Shown piece after piece: positions 46,900 through 59,000 of a stretch of DNA of 64,000 nucleotides. Source of the stretch: Corylus avellana. Its lineage: Eukaryota > Streptophyta > Magnoliopsida > Fagales > Betulaceae. The translations under genes were made by a program, and so were the position numbers. Under the pieces are notes generated by a model. It worked only from the letters and a program-made list of their open reading frames with translations. It was not told the DNA's origin and ran no database searches. The stretch covers positions 24,234,046 through 24,298,045 of the forward strand of contig NC_081547.1 in NCBI RefSeq assembly GCF_901000735.1, written 5' to 3'. Position 1 is the first letter of the stretch, and each line of letters opens with the position of its first letter.

Positions 46900-49080
46900 G
46901 ATGCCCAACCTCCAAATGTAGAACTAAAATCTGGATTTCTTCTTCAATGCCTTACAATCTCCAAATGGTCTTATTTATGGTGAAATTAGCCCAACCACCC
47001 TAAACTGACTTAGTTACAACTTTTACAACAAATAACTAATTTGTACAAGAGAAAAGGCCTATTCAGATACAAGGTTAATAGCCCAACAACTTAACCTGCT
47101 ATTATTATATCCATAACATTTCTCACCCCTTCAAAGCACCTTGCCCACAAGGTGCAGTTTGAAGTGCACAAGCTCCACTGTAATTGCGCCACATGAAAGC
47201 CATTTTGCAATCCAAGATAGCCCACACCAAACATCAACTATACACAGACCTTTTTTTATATTTTGCCACGTCCCTTGCTACTTCATAATCAGCTCACATC
47301 TCACCAAAATTTAATAGTTTCACCTAACTCTTCCACTTTCCTTTACACATTTTATTGCTTCTCATCAATGCTTCCCTACACTTTGAAACACTAACATTAT
47401 CATTACCATTTGACACCTTTGAAAACTTCCTCAGTAGCTGCTCCCATTTGCCCTCCCAAAAGTCGTTCTATGATATCTCTGTTTCCACTATGCTGATCAA
47501 GCAATGCAGGCACATCATCAAGAGTAACATAACCATGATTTCTGCCATGTCCTCCTAATTCCCATTCCCAATTTGTACGCCAAATACAGCCAGCATTCCC
47601 CTTCTTCCAAAGTCAAACGCCTTCGGTCCTTCACCATAATTCCAAGTATTCTTTGTCAAGGTCATTCCATTGATTGACCCTTCATTTTGCCATACCTCGC
47701 TTTTGTGAGGTAGGCAAACCTTGGAATTCCAGTACCTTAGAGAAATTCAATTGTGGCATATCTAAATTGAAACCCAAAACAAAACTCGATTCCCGGGTTT
47801 CACCTCCTTGTGTCTTCAAAGATTTAAATGCAGATAATCACAAAGCCACGTTACATGTACAGATTGATTCAATAACATTCTGAAATTCAGCTTGAAGTTT
47901 GCAATTTGTTGGCTTCAAGAAATCTAGGAGTTCATAAACTTTCACATGGCCATCTGAATATACAACAACTATTTACAAACTTGTAGAAGAGATTTCAATT
48001 TGTTTATCCAACACTTTATTGAGTTCGTCTTAAAGCTATTGCACAACTTCCATTCAAAAGGTGCGCATCCACTATGATCCCTTCTTAAAACTCCTTCAAA
48101 AAACTTGTGGCGAGAATTCAAAACCCTTTCAAGATTGAATTTGGGAAAATTATACCAATTCTCCAAGCCGGTCAATTCCCCACTATTCAAATCTATGTGA
48201 ATTGGTTGGAGAATTTCATCGAACAGGTTTCTATTGCTTATTTTTATTTGACTTAAAAGAAAGAGCTTGCCTGTAGTGTTCTTAAGCCGTTTTTGTCTTT
48301 CTTCCACCAAATGCTACCCCGTTCTCAACACTTTAATTCCTCCATTTCTCTTAAAGATCCATTAATTATCTTCATTCATAACATAATACGAGAATCTAAT
48401 CGATCTAAATCTTCCTTCCCTAGTTAACAATTCCTACATCTTCCCACAACCCCCATTACATTTTGGAAACTTTATTTTTTTCGATACGTAAAACTTTTTT
48501 TATGTCAGGGAACCTCTCCAAGGCAGGGCCCTTTGGACCCACCCTTATAAAGTAAACCCCGGTCCCATGCTTTCAATACGTAAAACTAAAAGGTAAGATT
48601 TCTTCCATTTTGTTCTTGATTTTGTTATTCGCTACATTTCACTTGTTCTAGCTTATGCTCCCTGTTGTTAATTTGATGTGGCTCTTGTTCTCTTTTTTCT
48701 TCCAATTGGAATGGGTTCTTGAATTTGTTCTTCACTACATGTCATTTGTTCTAACTGGTGCTCCTTGTTGTCAATTTGCTATAGCTCCTATTATTTCTGT
48801 TCTTTAGGTACTTCAATAATTTTTAGATCTCATTCTTCATAATCGCAAGCAAATTGTCCACTTAAATCGCCATGCGCGAGTTCTCCACCATTCTTTTATG
48901 ATTACTCACTAAAATCTTCATACTTTCTTGAATTTGGCTCGATTGTAGTGCTGCTTCATCCAATGCCTTTTTTCTGGTTTTCTCGTTGTTGCATTTTCTG
49001 ATTTTCTCTAATTGGGCTTATTTATAGTGAAATAAACCCAAAACAGACTCAGTTACAACTTTTACAACAACTATCTAATA
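46900..49080 (-). mobile_element. Decayed LTR-retrotransposon-like insertion
   Basis: Similar direct repeats occur near both ends: CTTATTTATGGTGAAATTAG...GACTTAGTTACAACTTTTAC at about 46972 and CTTATTTATAGTGAAATAAA...GACTCAGTTACAACTTTTAC at about 49018. Inside, TTCTCACCCCTTCAAAGCAC followed by CTTGCCCACAAGGTGC (47132-47155) recalls the polypurine/gag-pol border of plant retroelements, and the minus strand near 48840-48980 resembles a short gag-like start. All frames are broken; the longest (47969-48310, minus) matches nothing I know. It lies in the presumed leader intron of the kelch gene. Confidence 0.4.
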
Positions 49081-49178
49081 GCCAACAACCTATCCCATCA
49101 CACCACACAGACTACAAATTTCCCGTACGAAATCCGAAATTCAAAATGGAAAATTCTAGTAAGAACAGGGTGACGTAC

Positions 49179-49330
49179 CTAAATTCCAAGAAGAAAGTTC
49201 AAGGAAATGACGGCCGTTGAAATCGATCGGATCGAGATTCGCGGCGGCCTGAGTCTGACGCGGGAGGACAATGCGGTGAGATCGACGGTTCAGAATGCAG
49301 TTTCACGAATCACCGACTGAAGCAAAGGAT
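49179..49330 (-). promoter_or_regulatory. Probable 5' UTR exon and promoter start of the kelch gene
   Basis: A GC-rich patch on the minus strand ends at a good donor (GAATTTAG|GTACGT, junction at 49179). No start codon is used here in my model; it would be spliced to the exon containing the ATG at 45866 across a leader intron of about 3.3 kb. Inferred from composition and the donor only. Confidence 0.4.
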
Positions 49331-49584
49331 AGAATGACCCCGGGGAGATCTCTCGATGTGTGTATCCGTACGGACATAAAGGTCAAAGTTTCAGTTCGCA
49401 ATTTCTTTTTATATCCACCGGCAGCCTGGCAGCGTATGCTCTTATGCTGCTGCGATAGTCCATTCACCTGCATGTCGTCTACGAAAAATTGGATGTCGTT
49501 TAGTTGTCCAATTTTTCATTACTCTTTTTTTAGTGTGCGTATGTGTGTGAGAGAGTAATTGCAATTTGCAAGGCTGTTAAAGAA

Positions 49585-49730
49585 TGGGAGAAAGATCCTC
49601 TCCAGTTGAATTGGTCCCTCCTAAATGAAAGATAGAATTGTTAAAAAAATTATAAAATGATAATTTTACCCTTTTAAATGAAGAGACTGGTTCCTCTCCA
49701 GTTGAATTCAACTAGAGAGGATCCATTTCC
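49585..49730. mobile_element. Small Mutator-type MITE, same family as 22844-23386
   Basis: GGGAGAAAGATCCTCTCCAG at the left and AGAGAGGATCCATTTCC at the right are inverted, with GTTAAAGAA (49576-49584) and GTTAAAGAT (49731-49739) as a 9-bp target duplication. It is 146 bp long, a shrunken relative of the 543-bp element. Confidence 0.8.
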
Positions 49731-49739
49731 GTTAAAGAT

Positions 49740-51759
49740 GTGCCCATGAGCCACTCAAGAGTCAGGATTGAGGTAGGCCAAACACAAGCAAAAGTGTTGT
49801 TATTGGGCCTGAAGAATTTTCCAAGCCTTTGGGAGGTTTCACAATTGTTTATTTTAAAGTTGGGTTCGGTTGGACCCAAAACCAACCCAGATGTGTACTC
49901 CTTTTCTTTTCCTTTTTAAGTTCAGTTAGCCTGTGACTTGGCGGGCTTAAAACATTAGATAAGCACCTAACAATTTTATCAAGATCTGCCCCAATAGTGC
50001 AGTGACTCCAAGCACCAAGTGACGAATTGACATTCCTCTTAAAATTAACAATTAGATTTGTGGATTCATGTGGACCCCACATAAGTTTAATGGTGGATTC
50101 ATCTACTCACTATGAAGATGGTTAAAAGATTGTTAAAAATAAATTGAATTCTATCATTTCCTTTTTTTCAACCTGCTATAGTGCTCGGTGGATCATGTCA
50201 ATAGAGTCAATCTTAGTCCTAGTACTTGGCTACTTAGATAATTTAGAGTTCTAGTTGAATTCATATTTCTTTATTCTAGGCAACCATTCTTCTATTTAAA
50301 GGAGAATAGATTATCAATAAACATGTATGAGTTTATTATTATTTTGGTAATACAGGGTTACTGTGTTTCTAGAGGTTTAAACTCCCTTAAAATAGTCCAT
50401 ATTTTATTCTTATATCTTGTTACTAGTTGATTCACACTATCAACCACCAATAGGTAAGGTTTGGCGTGTGTTGTGCCTCCATCTCGGTTTTTGAATAAGA
50501 TTTTTGTTGATTGTGGGTGGTTGATGCGTTTTGCAGGCCTCTAAGATGATTGGAACCAGCTCCTTTAGGTGTGGGAGCACCATTGCTCTAAATATCACTT
50601 AAGAAAATGCTTTTCTCACTATGATTACTTTTAGATTCTGTATTTTCTGGTGTTTTGTGGAATGAAAAATATTTTTTAATATTTGACAGAAAAAACTGTT
50701 TTAATTTTTGGAAAATAAACAATTTTTCGAGTTTAAACTTCTCATTCTCAAACCGACGGACCCAACTATATTGTTCCCAGGACCCATCGAAACTTCATCG
50801 GGCCACCATCACGATGATTATAGCTTTTAACATGCACTGTCCAACCCAATTGTTGATTAGAACGTAGCTTACTAACCACTTTCAAAACTTTGTTGATAGA
50901 CTGTTAAATGATTGTTATATAAAATCAACACTTATTTTTTTAAAAAATTAAAAATTAAAGACTAATTTTTACTGTTATGTCATTTTAATAATATCGCAGT
51001 CTATTAAATAGCATGATGTTGTTCTTGTTAAGAACGTTATCATTATCCATAATTAGGTAATTAAATCATGATGGAATAGTATATAAACATTGCTCACAAT
51101 TTGTGGTTCATTCTGTTGATAGAAAAAAATCAACAAATTGACAATAGCTAGCTAGCCCATGCTTTTTGGGCACGAGTATAATGAGTATGATTGAAGGCAT
51201 AAGTAGTGCAAGCAAGCTAGCTTTGCATTGGCACAAAAAGAAAAAGTGGGAAAGTGTGATGCCATCTGTCAGTCTAAGCCTACATTTGAAGAAAAAAGAG
51301 ACACCCCCCACTAACGTATGGGAGATTTGGTGAGGACTCTGGGTAGGTGAGATTAGTGGGAATTTGTGGCGTGGCACTCTTAAGGATTTCCATACAACTA
51401 TGAATCCTACGATGCTACAGTGGGTGGCACCATTGGACTTGATACGGACGTGGAGCCCTACAAGCTCTTCTTTTTGATATATTAATTATATGAGATTATT
51501 AAGAATGTGTGTTTAATTATTTTTATGAATTTTAAAAAATACCCTTATCCCTTCTCAAATGAATTACGAGGCACCATATTATAAGAATAAAAGATGATTC
51601 ATTTATACTTATGAAATGGGGGTGGTGTATATGTTGCCATATAGTAAATATGTTGCAATGCTAAAACGCTCAATAAGCAGCAACATTTATTGATTGATGC
51701 ATTGCCAACAAATCAGCCATGAAATAATTTTGTTTTTTAAAAATTAAAACAGATGAAAG

Positions 51760-51806
<47 letters not shown>

Positions 51807-51830
51807 GATTAGTAAATGCTTTAAGATACC
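49740..51830. other. Intergenic region, nothing recognised
   Basis: AT-rich with no supported gene. It ends in an (AT)n tract at about 51766-51800. Confidence 0.4.
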
Positions 51831-51837
51831 GCATTGG

Positions 51838-52310
51838 CGGAGCCAGACGTTTTAGAACGTAGGGGCCGTAAAAAAAAATTTTGCGTCCTAAAATTTTTTT
51901 TTGTCATAAAAATTTTTTCCACACTGAAAATTTGGTAATTCATACAATATATGCATCACAAAAAAAATATCTATAAAAGTTCATAAATATGTGTTCAAAT
52001 TGATATATTAGAAATATAACATGTCGGCACTACATCAAAAAGATAGAAATACAAAAAAGTATCTAGAACTACACTTTACGGTTTTTTAGAAGTATCAAAT
52101 CATCAAGTATCGAAGCTCTCAGCAATTTCCCTTTCAATATAAAAAATTAAACTATTTGCAAGAAACTCATCCTCCATTTTATTGCGTAGTCGTATTTTAA
52201 CAATTTTCATTGCCGAAAATGCTCGTTCAGCAGTTGCTGTAGATACTGGAAGAGTCAAAATAAAACAAATCAAATATCAATAAAATAGTATGTCTTTGAT
52301 TTTTCTATCT
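51838..52310 (-). pseudogene. hAT transposase C-terminal fossil
   Basis: On the minus strand from 52258, LTLPVSTATAERAFSAMKIV and then RLRNKMEDEFLANSLIF are the start of the hAT dimerisation domain. A frameshift in a T run (about 52138) moves the rest to another frame, which continues YIEREIAESFD before a stop. The sequence between 51838 and 51890 (GGCGGAGCCAGACGTTTTAG, AGGGGCCGTA) looks like the 3' end of such an element. The 5' part of the transposase is missing, so it is a dead, truncated copy. Confidence 0.75.
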
Positions 52311-53197
52311 TTGCCAATCGGATCGGGCCATTTGTAAACTAAATTTGTGCTCCTGAAAGTTCATTTTGTAAACTAGATTTTTTTTTTTTAATATGGAGGG
52401 CCAGCTGTAGCGCATTGGGCCTTATTTAGAAAAAAACAAATGAACCTTTAGGAGAATGGAGAGGCCCTATTTAGAAAAGAAAAAAATTCTCAATATATAA
52501 ATTAATGCTGATCCACGGCCTAGTGCTGAAAGTATGAATTTTTTTTCAAAAAAAACTTTTTTTTCTCAATAAATTAATGCTCATCTTTAATTTATTTTTC
52601 AAAGAAAACTTCCTTGGCACAGCCACTTTCAACATGTGGTTCACACTGAAGATATAAATATATATATATATATAGTCCAAAAAATTCATGAAAGTGAGTT
52701 TTGAATGAAATGTTGCTATAAAACAAAGAATGAAATAAAAATTCATTAAGAATATAACTTTTTTACTAGTGAAAATGGTTTTTTTTTCCACATAAAATTC
52801 AATTAAATTAATAAATTAGAAAGAAAAAAACAAATGGACACATATATATATATATATACAGAAAAATTATGGCCACATTTTAGTGGGAAATTGACACGCA
52901 ATCGTACTGGTGACATCACCAACATGAATATTTTGAGGATCCATCAAAGTCAATAGTGGGAGTAAACTTTAATTTATAGAGAGAATTGCATGAAGACAAG
53001 AAGAGAGTCCTCCACCATCAACATTCACTACCATGCGACACCCCCACCACCAACACCACTACACTAATCAAGATATACAGACACGCTAGCTTCTGGTCAT
53101 CATTATCATATATATTATCTGTTTTAGTACTATACTAAGTGAGAGAGAAGGTACTAGAATGTCGGAAAGGTATGGAGAATGCAAGCCCTTCAATGCC

Positions 53198-53205
53198 TAT
53201 ATATA
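53198..53205 (+). promoter_or_regulatory. TATA box of the glycine-rich protein gene
   Basis: TATATATA within CCTATATATAGG, 94 bp before the ATG at 53299, a normal spacing for a plant leader of about 60 bp. Confidence 0.7.
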
Positions 53206-53298
53206 GGGCCCCCTGCCTTAACCTTTTGCACCCACGAAAGCATTGATAGATAAAAAGAGGAGTCTCAGTTAATATCTCGATATCAAGGAACTTAGGAA

Positions 53299-53862
53299 AT
53301 GGCCAGCTCTAGACTCGTTGGTGCTGCTTTCTTGGCTTTGCTCTTTGTGGATGTTGCCTTTGCTGCCAGGGCATCAAAGGCAATAGGTGGTGGTGGTGGT
53401 GGTGGAGGAGGTGGTGGTGGTGGTGGTTTGGGAGTCGGGTCGGGTTCAGGGTATGGTTNNNNNNNNNNNNNNNNNNNNAAAGGAGGAGGTGGTGGTGGTG
53501 GTAGGGGAGGAGGGGGAGGTGGTGGAAGTGGAATGGGGGGCTCTGGATATGGGTCTGGAGGCGGGTCGGGTTATGGTTCTGGTAGTGGTAGTGGTAGTGG
53601 TAGTGGGAGTGGAGGTGGTGGAGGAGGTGGAGGGGGTGGAGGCGGTGGAGGCTTAGGAAATGGAGGTGGGTCTGGTTATGGCTCCGGCTCGGGATATGGT
53701 AGTGGATATGGAAGTGGGGGTGGTAGAGGTGGAGGTGGTGGAGGTGGTGAAGGAGGTGGCGGTGGAGGTGGTGCTGGTAGTGGTGGTTCAGGCTATGGCT
53801 CGGGCTCTGGCTATGGCTCGGGCTCAGGCTATGGCTCTGGTGGGGGTGAAGATTTCCCATAA
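53299..53862 (+). CDS. Secreted glycine-rich (cell-wall type) protein
   Basis: A single-exon frame of 187 residues. Residues 1-23 (MASSRLVGAAFLALLFVDVA...) form a signal peptide with a likely cleavage after FAARA or nearby. The rest is almost only Gly with Ser, Tyr and a few Leu/Arg/Glu: Gly runs alternate with GYGSGSG repeats, and the tail is GGGEDFP. This is the composition of plant structural glycine-rich proteins of the cell wall; Tyr may allow cross-linking. A 20-N gap at 53459-53478 interrupts the repeat, so the true length is uncertain even though the frame stays open. Function beyond a structural role cannot be read. The reverse-strand His-rich frame is a shadow. Confidence 0.88.
   Translation: MASSRLVGAAFLALLFVDVAFAARASKAIGGGGGGGGGGGGGGLGVGSGSGYGXXXXXXXKGGGGGGGRGGGGGGGSGMGGSGYGSGGGSGYGSGSGSGSGSGSGGGGGGGGGGGGGGLGNGGGSGYGSGSGYGSGYGSGGGRGGGGGGGEGGGGGGGAGSGGSGYGSGSGYGSGSGYGSGGGEDFP
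53459..53478. other. Assembly gap, 20 N, inside the glycine repeat
   Basis: Twenty N within GGT-rich repeat DNA, probably an unresolved low-complexity stretch. Confidence 0.98.
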
Positions 53863-53899
53863 AAATAAACTTAATTTCCCTTTGTAGCATTTAATTTGT

Positions 53900-54929
53900 C
53901 TTTTAGTAGTTATGAATCTGTAATGTTAAATAAATTGCAACGGCTTCACCCTCACCTTATGCATGTGGTGGTGAATGTTGCATGCCTACATATATGTATG
54001 CGTATTTGCACCATATTAGACATTGACGTTTGTATTATTATACTACTACTATATAAAATAAAAGGTTGCTTTGTTATTGTTATATTGAGAGTAATCTAAT
54101 TTCAAGTTAATAAGGTCCATCCATTTCCATTGGTGCAAGGAAAACCATTTAACTAGATTCGGAACCACGAATTTTTATGAAAAATAGTCAAAGTATGAAT
54201 AAAAAATATATTAAGATGGGATCAATGCATGAATGAAAAAAAATATTAAGATTGAAGATTAAGTTAATACATAAAAGAAAAAAATTAGTATTCATACAAT
54301 GTTAACAAAATAAAAGTAAAAGAAAGGAAAAAAATATAGTTTACACTCAAAGTTAGACCCATTTTTGGATCTTGATTTCAATGTTTAAAAAGTGACAATC
54401 GACCGTCCAAAGTTTTAATCGTTGACAAATTTGTCATTCCGTAAGTCATTCCCATATTCTTTTATGGAAAAATGACACATGGGTTTTTAGGGGGATGAAG
54501 TCCCAAAAATGTCCAATATTAAATTGCAATTCATTCTATCGTCATATATTGCAGTGAAAGATCATGAACTTTTGGATCCAATATGCTCCAGTAGTAAATT
54601 GCAATTCATTAGTGTTGCCCCTGGATCCCAAGATTTTAGGAATAAGGTATTGCCTTTGATGTTGTATGGGGATTGTGAGAGTACTCGTTTCTTGATCTTG
54701 AGAGTTTGTAAAGATCAAAGCAACGTGTTTGTTCCTTTTTCTTCAATGGTTCCGGCTGAGAAAAAGGTCAAAGTTGTGTGAGGATCGCTTTAAGAATGCT
54801 TTTAAATATTGGCTTAAGAGAGGTTATGCAGCCCACAAGAGAGGTTTGATTCGATGATTGGAGAGCTGCAAAGATCAAGAGAAGAAGAGGATGAAGGCGG
54901 GGAAGGGATTCACAAGGAACGGCAAGAGA
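53900..54929. other. 3' flank of the glycine-rich gene and spacer
   Basis: Probable polyadenylation region (AATAAATTGC-like at about 53928, AATAAAAGG at about 54057). An open frame at 54509-54781 shows no recognisable motif. Confidence 0.4.
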
Positions 54930-54954
54930 GGAATTTTTTGAGGGAATTCTAAGG

Positions 54955-55230
54955 GGTTGGTCCAAGTGGTAAAGACCTTAGTCCCAAAAATGTGTGCTCC
55001 CTTCAAGGTCTAATGTTCAACACCTCTTGGGTGCAAACAATCCTTCGGGGCTACACCCTCGGTGAAAAGCTAGTGATTTACCTAATTTCACGTAGAAAAA
55101 CTCTTAAGGGAGCGGTACACGGGACCAAAGTTTACTCTGTTGGGATAAGTCCGAAGGGGCCTTGTAGAGGTTCTCCCCGATATCCTAAAAATAAAAAAAT
55201 TAAATAAAAAAAATTAAAAATTAAAATAAA
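54955..55230 (+). mobile_element. tRNA-derived SINE
   Basis: It starts GGGGTTGGTCCAAGTGGTAA (box A, TGGTCCAAGTGG), has a box-B-like GGTCTAATGTTCAACACC at about 55007, and ends in an A-rich tail. The target duplication is GGAATTTTTTGAGGG at about 54930 and GGAATTTTTTTTGGG at about 55231. No coding capacity. Confidence 0.75.
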
Positions 55231-55371
55231 AAGGAATTTTTTTTGGGTATGTGACCAACCACATTCCAGTACAAGTAATCCCATGAATCCACGTGAATCT
55301 CAACCCCCTAGCAAATACGGTACACGGGACCAAAGTTTACTCTGGCCTTGTAGAGGTTTTTCCCAATATCC

Positions 55372-55403
<32 letters not shown>

Positions 55404-55495
55404 ATTTTTTGAGGGAGAGCTGGTTGGATATGTGACCAACCACATTCCAGTACAAGTAATCCCATGAATCTACGTGAATCTCAACCCCCTAGCAG
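55231..55495 (+). repeat. Duplicated SINE flank with an internal SINE 3' remnant
   Basis: The 90-bp flank GGAATTTTTT...GTGACCAACCACATTCCAGT...CTCAACCCCCTAGCA occurs twice (about 55231-55315 and 55403-55493). Between them lies a piece of the SINE 3' part (GGTACACGGGACCAAAGTTT, then CTTGTAGAGG and TCCCAATATCC) with its own poly-A tail of about 25 bases. Confidence 0.8.
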
Positions 55496-56025
55496 ATTTA
55501 GCCCATAGCTCCACCCTTGCAAACAGTAGTTTCACATATCCACCATAGATAATGATGAAGATGATGACTATAATAACATAAAAGATTATGACACAGAATT
55601 TGAATCTTTATAGAGACTACATAACTATCATAAGTTGCAGAACAATTGCTCCATTAGAAAAATCTTCAAACGTTAAAGTAAGTATCCAATGAAGATATAG
55701 ATTAGACAAAATACTTACTCATTTAGAAATTACAACTATAAATAGAAGCAAAGCTAATCATTCTGTATGGTCAATCAACAATGGCCTCTTCCAACACTTC
55801 CTCAGGGATAAATTAATCCGTAATCTCATACAGATTCCTAGCACAATGATCTCTCTCAGCAAAAAGAAAGTTTCCCGCTCCTGCCCCTACCAAACTATGC
55901 AGATTTCTCCCAACTGATATCATCATGTGAGAACATTTCAAAAAAATTACAAATTGTATAACGAAATTTCAGGTAGGTCCACCAAAAGATTGTTAACGAG
56001 AATTTTGGGTGGGAATATTTTAAAT
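55496..56025. other. 3' flank of the KH gene, nothing recognised
   Basis: AT-rich spacer that should include the 3' UTR of the minus-strand KH gene. No gene or repeat recognised. Confidence 0.4.
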
Positions 56026-59000
56026 CTATTCCATGACCCTCTCAGAAGCATAGGTCACTTTCTGCATTATCATGGACTCAGCTGCATGGATTGCTCTCTG
56101 TGACCCCGTGATTGTTACTTTCCTGCACAACAAGGTACAAAACGTTAATACATTTATTGTCAAGGTAACTCTCCTAAGGCAAGCAGATTGATGACAACGA
56201 TGAGTCCCTTTTACCTATCAGTTGTCCCAGACATAAAATCACCTCTATCTGATATCTTTATTCTGGCCCCACTAACCTGCAAGAAATGAAGTGCTCTAGT
56301 TTTAGTGAACGTCCAGTACTAAGCGAAAAACGACACCATTTGCCACGTATATACCTGGCTGATTTCCATTATATTTCTTCCACCACGACCAACAACCAAG
56401 CCTATATGGTCATCTGCAATGCCAATGGTCACCGAGTTACTGCGATCCTCCTGAAAAACATCACAAGGCTTTCTATAAACCATAATCCACGATACATACA
56501 CAACACAAATGTAACTTGTAACATCTTCAAAACAATACCAAAATAATATTGAACGAAATAACAAGGATATAGGTATGAACTCACTGAGATACTGCTTTTA
56601 GAGTGACAGACAAGATTGGTCATATAACACATTCATTTTTTTCCCATGGAACATCAGTACTTGGGGTTCACCAGAAATGATAACAGGATTTGTTTTTCTC
56701 AGTCCCATCAAAGAACATACAACCCAAGCTGCTGGTTCTCAATGTTCAAGAAGGGAAGAGATAAATCAATAGAAAGCAATCAATCACCTTGAACTTGGTT
56801 TCTTGTGATCTTAGCATCTAAGGATCTTAATGAGCGAAAGTAGTGAAGCAAAACATATACAAGACCCAAGCCCGAGCATAGCTCTAGTCTATTTCAATTT
56901 TAACATCTACAAATCTGGTACAATACAAGAATTACGTACTTATACATTGTCATACAGTTACATTTTTTTTACCCACATAGGATTCTCATGCAATATCTTT
57001 TCAGTGTACAAACTAAGTAGTGGACAAATCTAGAACAAACCACTCTAAATTTCAGTTCCAATGAGGATGCTCTACAGAAAAGGCCACAAAATATGAGTGA
57101 AAATTTCCGAACTGATTTACTAAAAATCAACTTAGTGCTTGGATATAGATAGATGTCTATTGTAACATACTGCTTTGAGTCTATTCTAATTCTACCTTAC
57201 AAAAAGGTCAAATTAATCTGGAAACCTCAGTCTTTCATTAAGGTCCCTTGAAGATTGGCACCTCTAGCCCTTGCATGTAAGAAAATTACAGAGCCTCTCT
57301 AGGCAAATGATATGGAAGCATAGAAAATCTAGCATTAACATAATCAGTGTAATTAACGCCTGGAAACATCAACAAAACTAAAGAGTTATGGAGTATAATA
57401 AACCTTGTTGTTCGGAAACTTCCCTCCAGCTCCATTTGATCCATAGTTCATTGCATTATGGGGCGCTGTTGCAACAGAAGGAAGCACATGTGTATATGGA
57501 ATACCGTGAAAACCGGAGAAGGAAACACCTAAGATTCAAGTTGAAGAGAACTTACTAGATATCAATCTTCACCATAACAATCCCAGACAAAATACAAAAC
57601 AAGCAACAATAGAGTGTGCTATAAACTAGAACTGCCACACCCTAATTTCCATTTTTTAAGGGCTATCGATAACCAGCATTAAAAACATAGAACATTACAA
57701 TAACCTTCATCCATTGAAAACTTCTGATATATTCAACATTTTCATAAAACATGAACCTTGTTGATTAACTCAATGTTATCAGTACTTGCATGCTGATGAA
57801 CTAAGAAATTCATTACACCTAGGTCTATGGGAATTTTTTTTTTCTCTTTCAGATGGATCCTGGATACTTGAGCGGGTCTTTAAACAAGAATGACACTACC
57901 AACAAAATTTAAGCCAGAGTTTCACTCAACAAGCCATTTAAAATCAGTCAGTCGGTAGAAAGGAAGTTAAATACCATATCTATTGGGCTAGATTTAAATT
58001 TAAAGATAATGTATAGCGCAAAAAGATCCCCCTTCAGGTGTCATCTAATCAAGGCACTACTTGGCAAGACCAGAGAATGGCAACAGTTGGTTCTCAGTTC
58101 TAAAAAACATCCAAGGCTGGAAGGTGGAATTATCAGACTACAACACCAGATCAAGTACTATAAATAAGGATGGCAGGACATATGCACTAAACATATAAGG
58201 ACCGCCTCTTTATTAGATTTCATTTTCATTTATATGGGACCACAAACACTGCCTGCCATCAAGCATCTTTAAAGATAAAATACGTTAAAGGGATAGATGT
58301 TTACTCCAAAATATATATTGTAATTTCTTGGACAATCGAGCAGGTGGTATGGGGCACCGTGACTTCTGGCCCCAAATAACAACTGTAGACTCTCACATAG
58401 GAATAAATTTGTGTTCATAGTTTTAAGTGAGAAGAATTGGAGGCACAGCTTATGGTCCTCATGTGAAGTGAGGCAAAAGCTACATCCTACCTTAAGTATC
58501 AAAACTTCTTCAGAGAGAGTTAGAGTAGACATAACTTGGGCAAACAACAATGGGGTGAAGTTCTAGGAAATTTTAAGCCATAACATGGTAAATAACTCAT
58601 TTTCAATTATGCATTCTTAAAAATATTAAAGAGGGGGGGGGGGGGAGATAAAGCTAGAAAACTGCTAGGTCAAACATAACTTTTATCACAAGAATTTCTT
58701 ATGTAGGACGGATTCCAGGAACTGATGTAGCATTGCCCCCAGCGAGACAGAAAAGCTTGGCTGCACACGTTTGAACGGGAGTGTGACCGGAACCCTCGGG
58801 GAGAGGGGCCGAATAGCTTGTTTGCACCTTGTTCTAGCGGGGGTGAGAACAAGCCTCTCAGAAGTCTGGCTTGAGACGATTGGTTGCACTCCCGTCCGAA
58901 CAGGGGTGCAACAAAAACACCCTGGGGTCCTTAACAATTTGAAGGGGTGCAATCCTGCTCGAACAGGAGTGCAACCAAAACGCCCTGGGGACCTTGCCAA

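Noticed and set aside
47969..48310. 113-codon minus-strand frame as a gene
   Set aside because: It lies within the decayed retroelement-like segment, and no family was recognised.
53309..53890. His-rich open frame on the minus strand across the glycine-rich gene
   Set aside because: It is the complement of GGT/GGA glycine codons. The plus strand has a signal peptide, TATA box and sensible stop.
54509..54781. 90-codon frame as a gene
   Set aside because: No motif, no recognisable homologue and no promoter signal. It lies in repeat-rich spacer.
54955..55020. A tRNA gene
   Set aside because: Box A and a box-B-like sequence are present, but the cloverleaf does not close and the element has a poly-A tail and target duplication, so it is a SINE.
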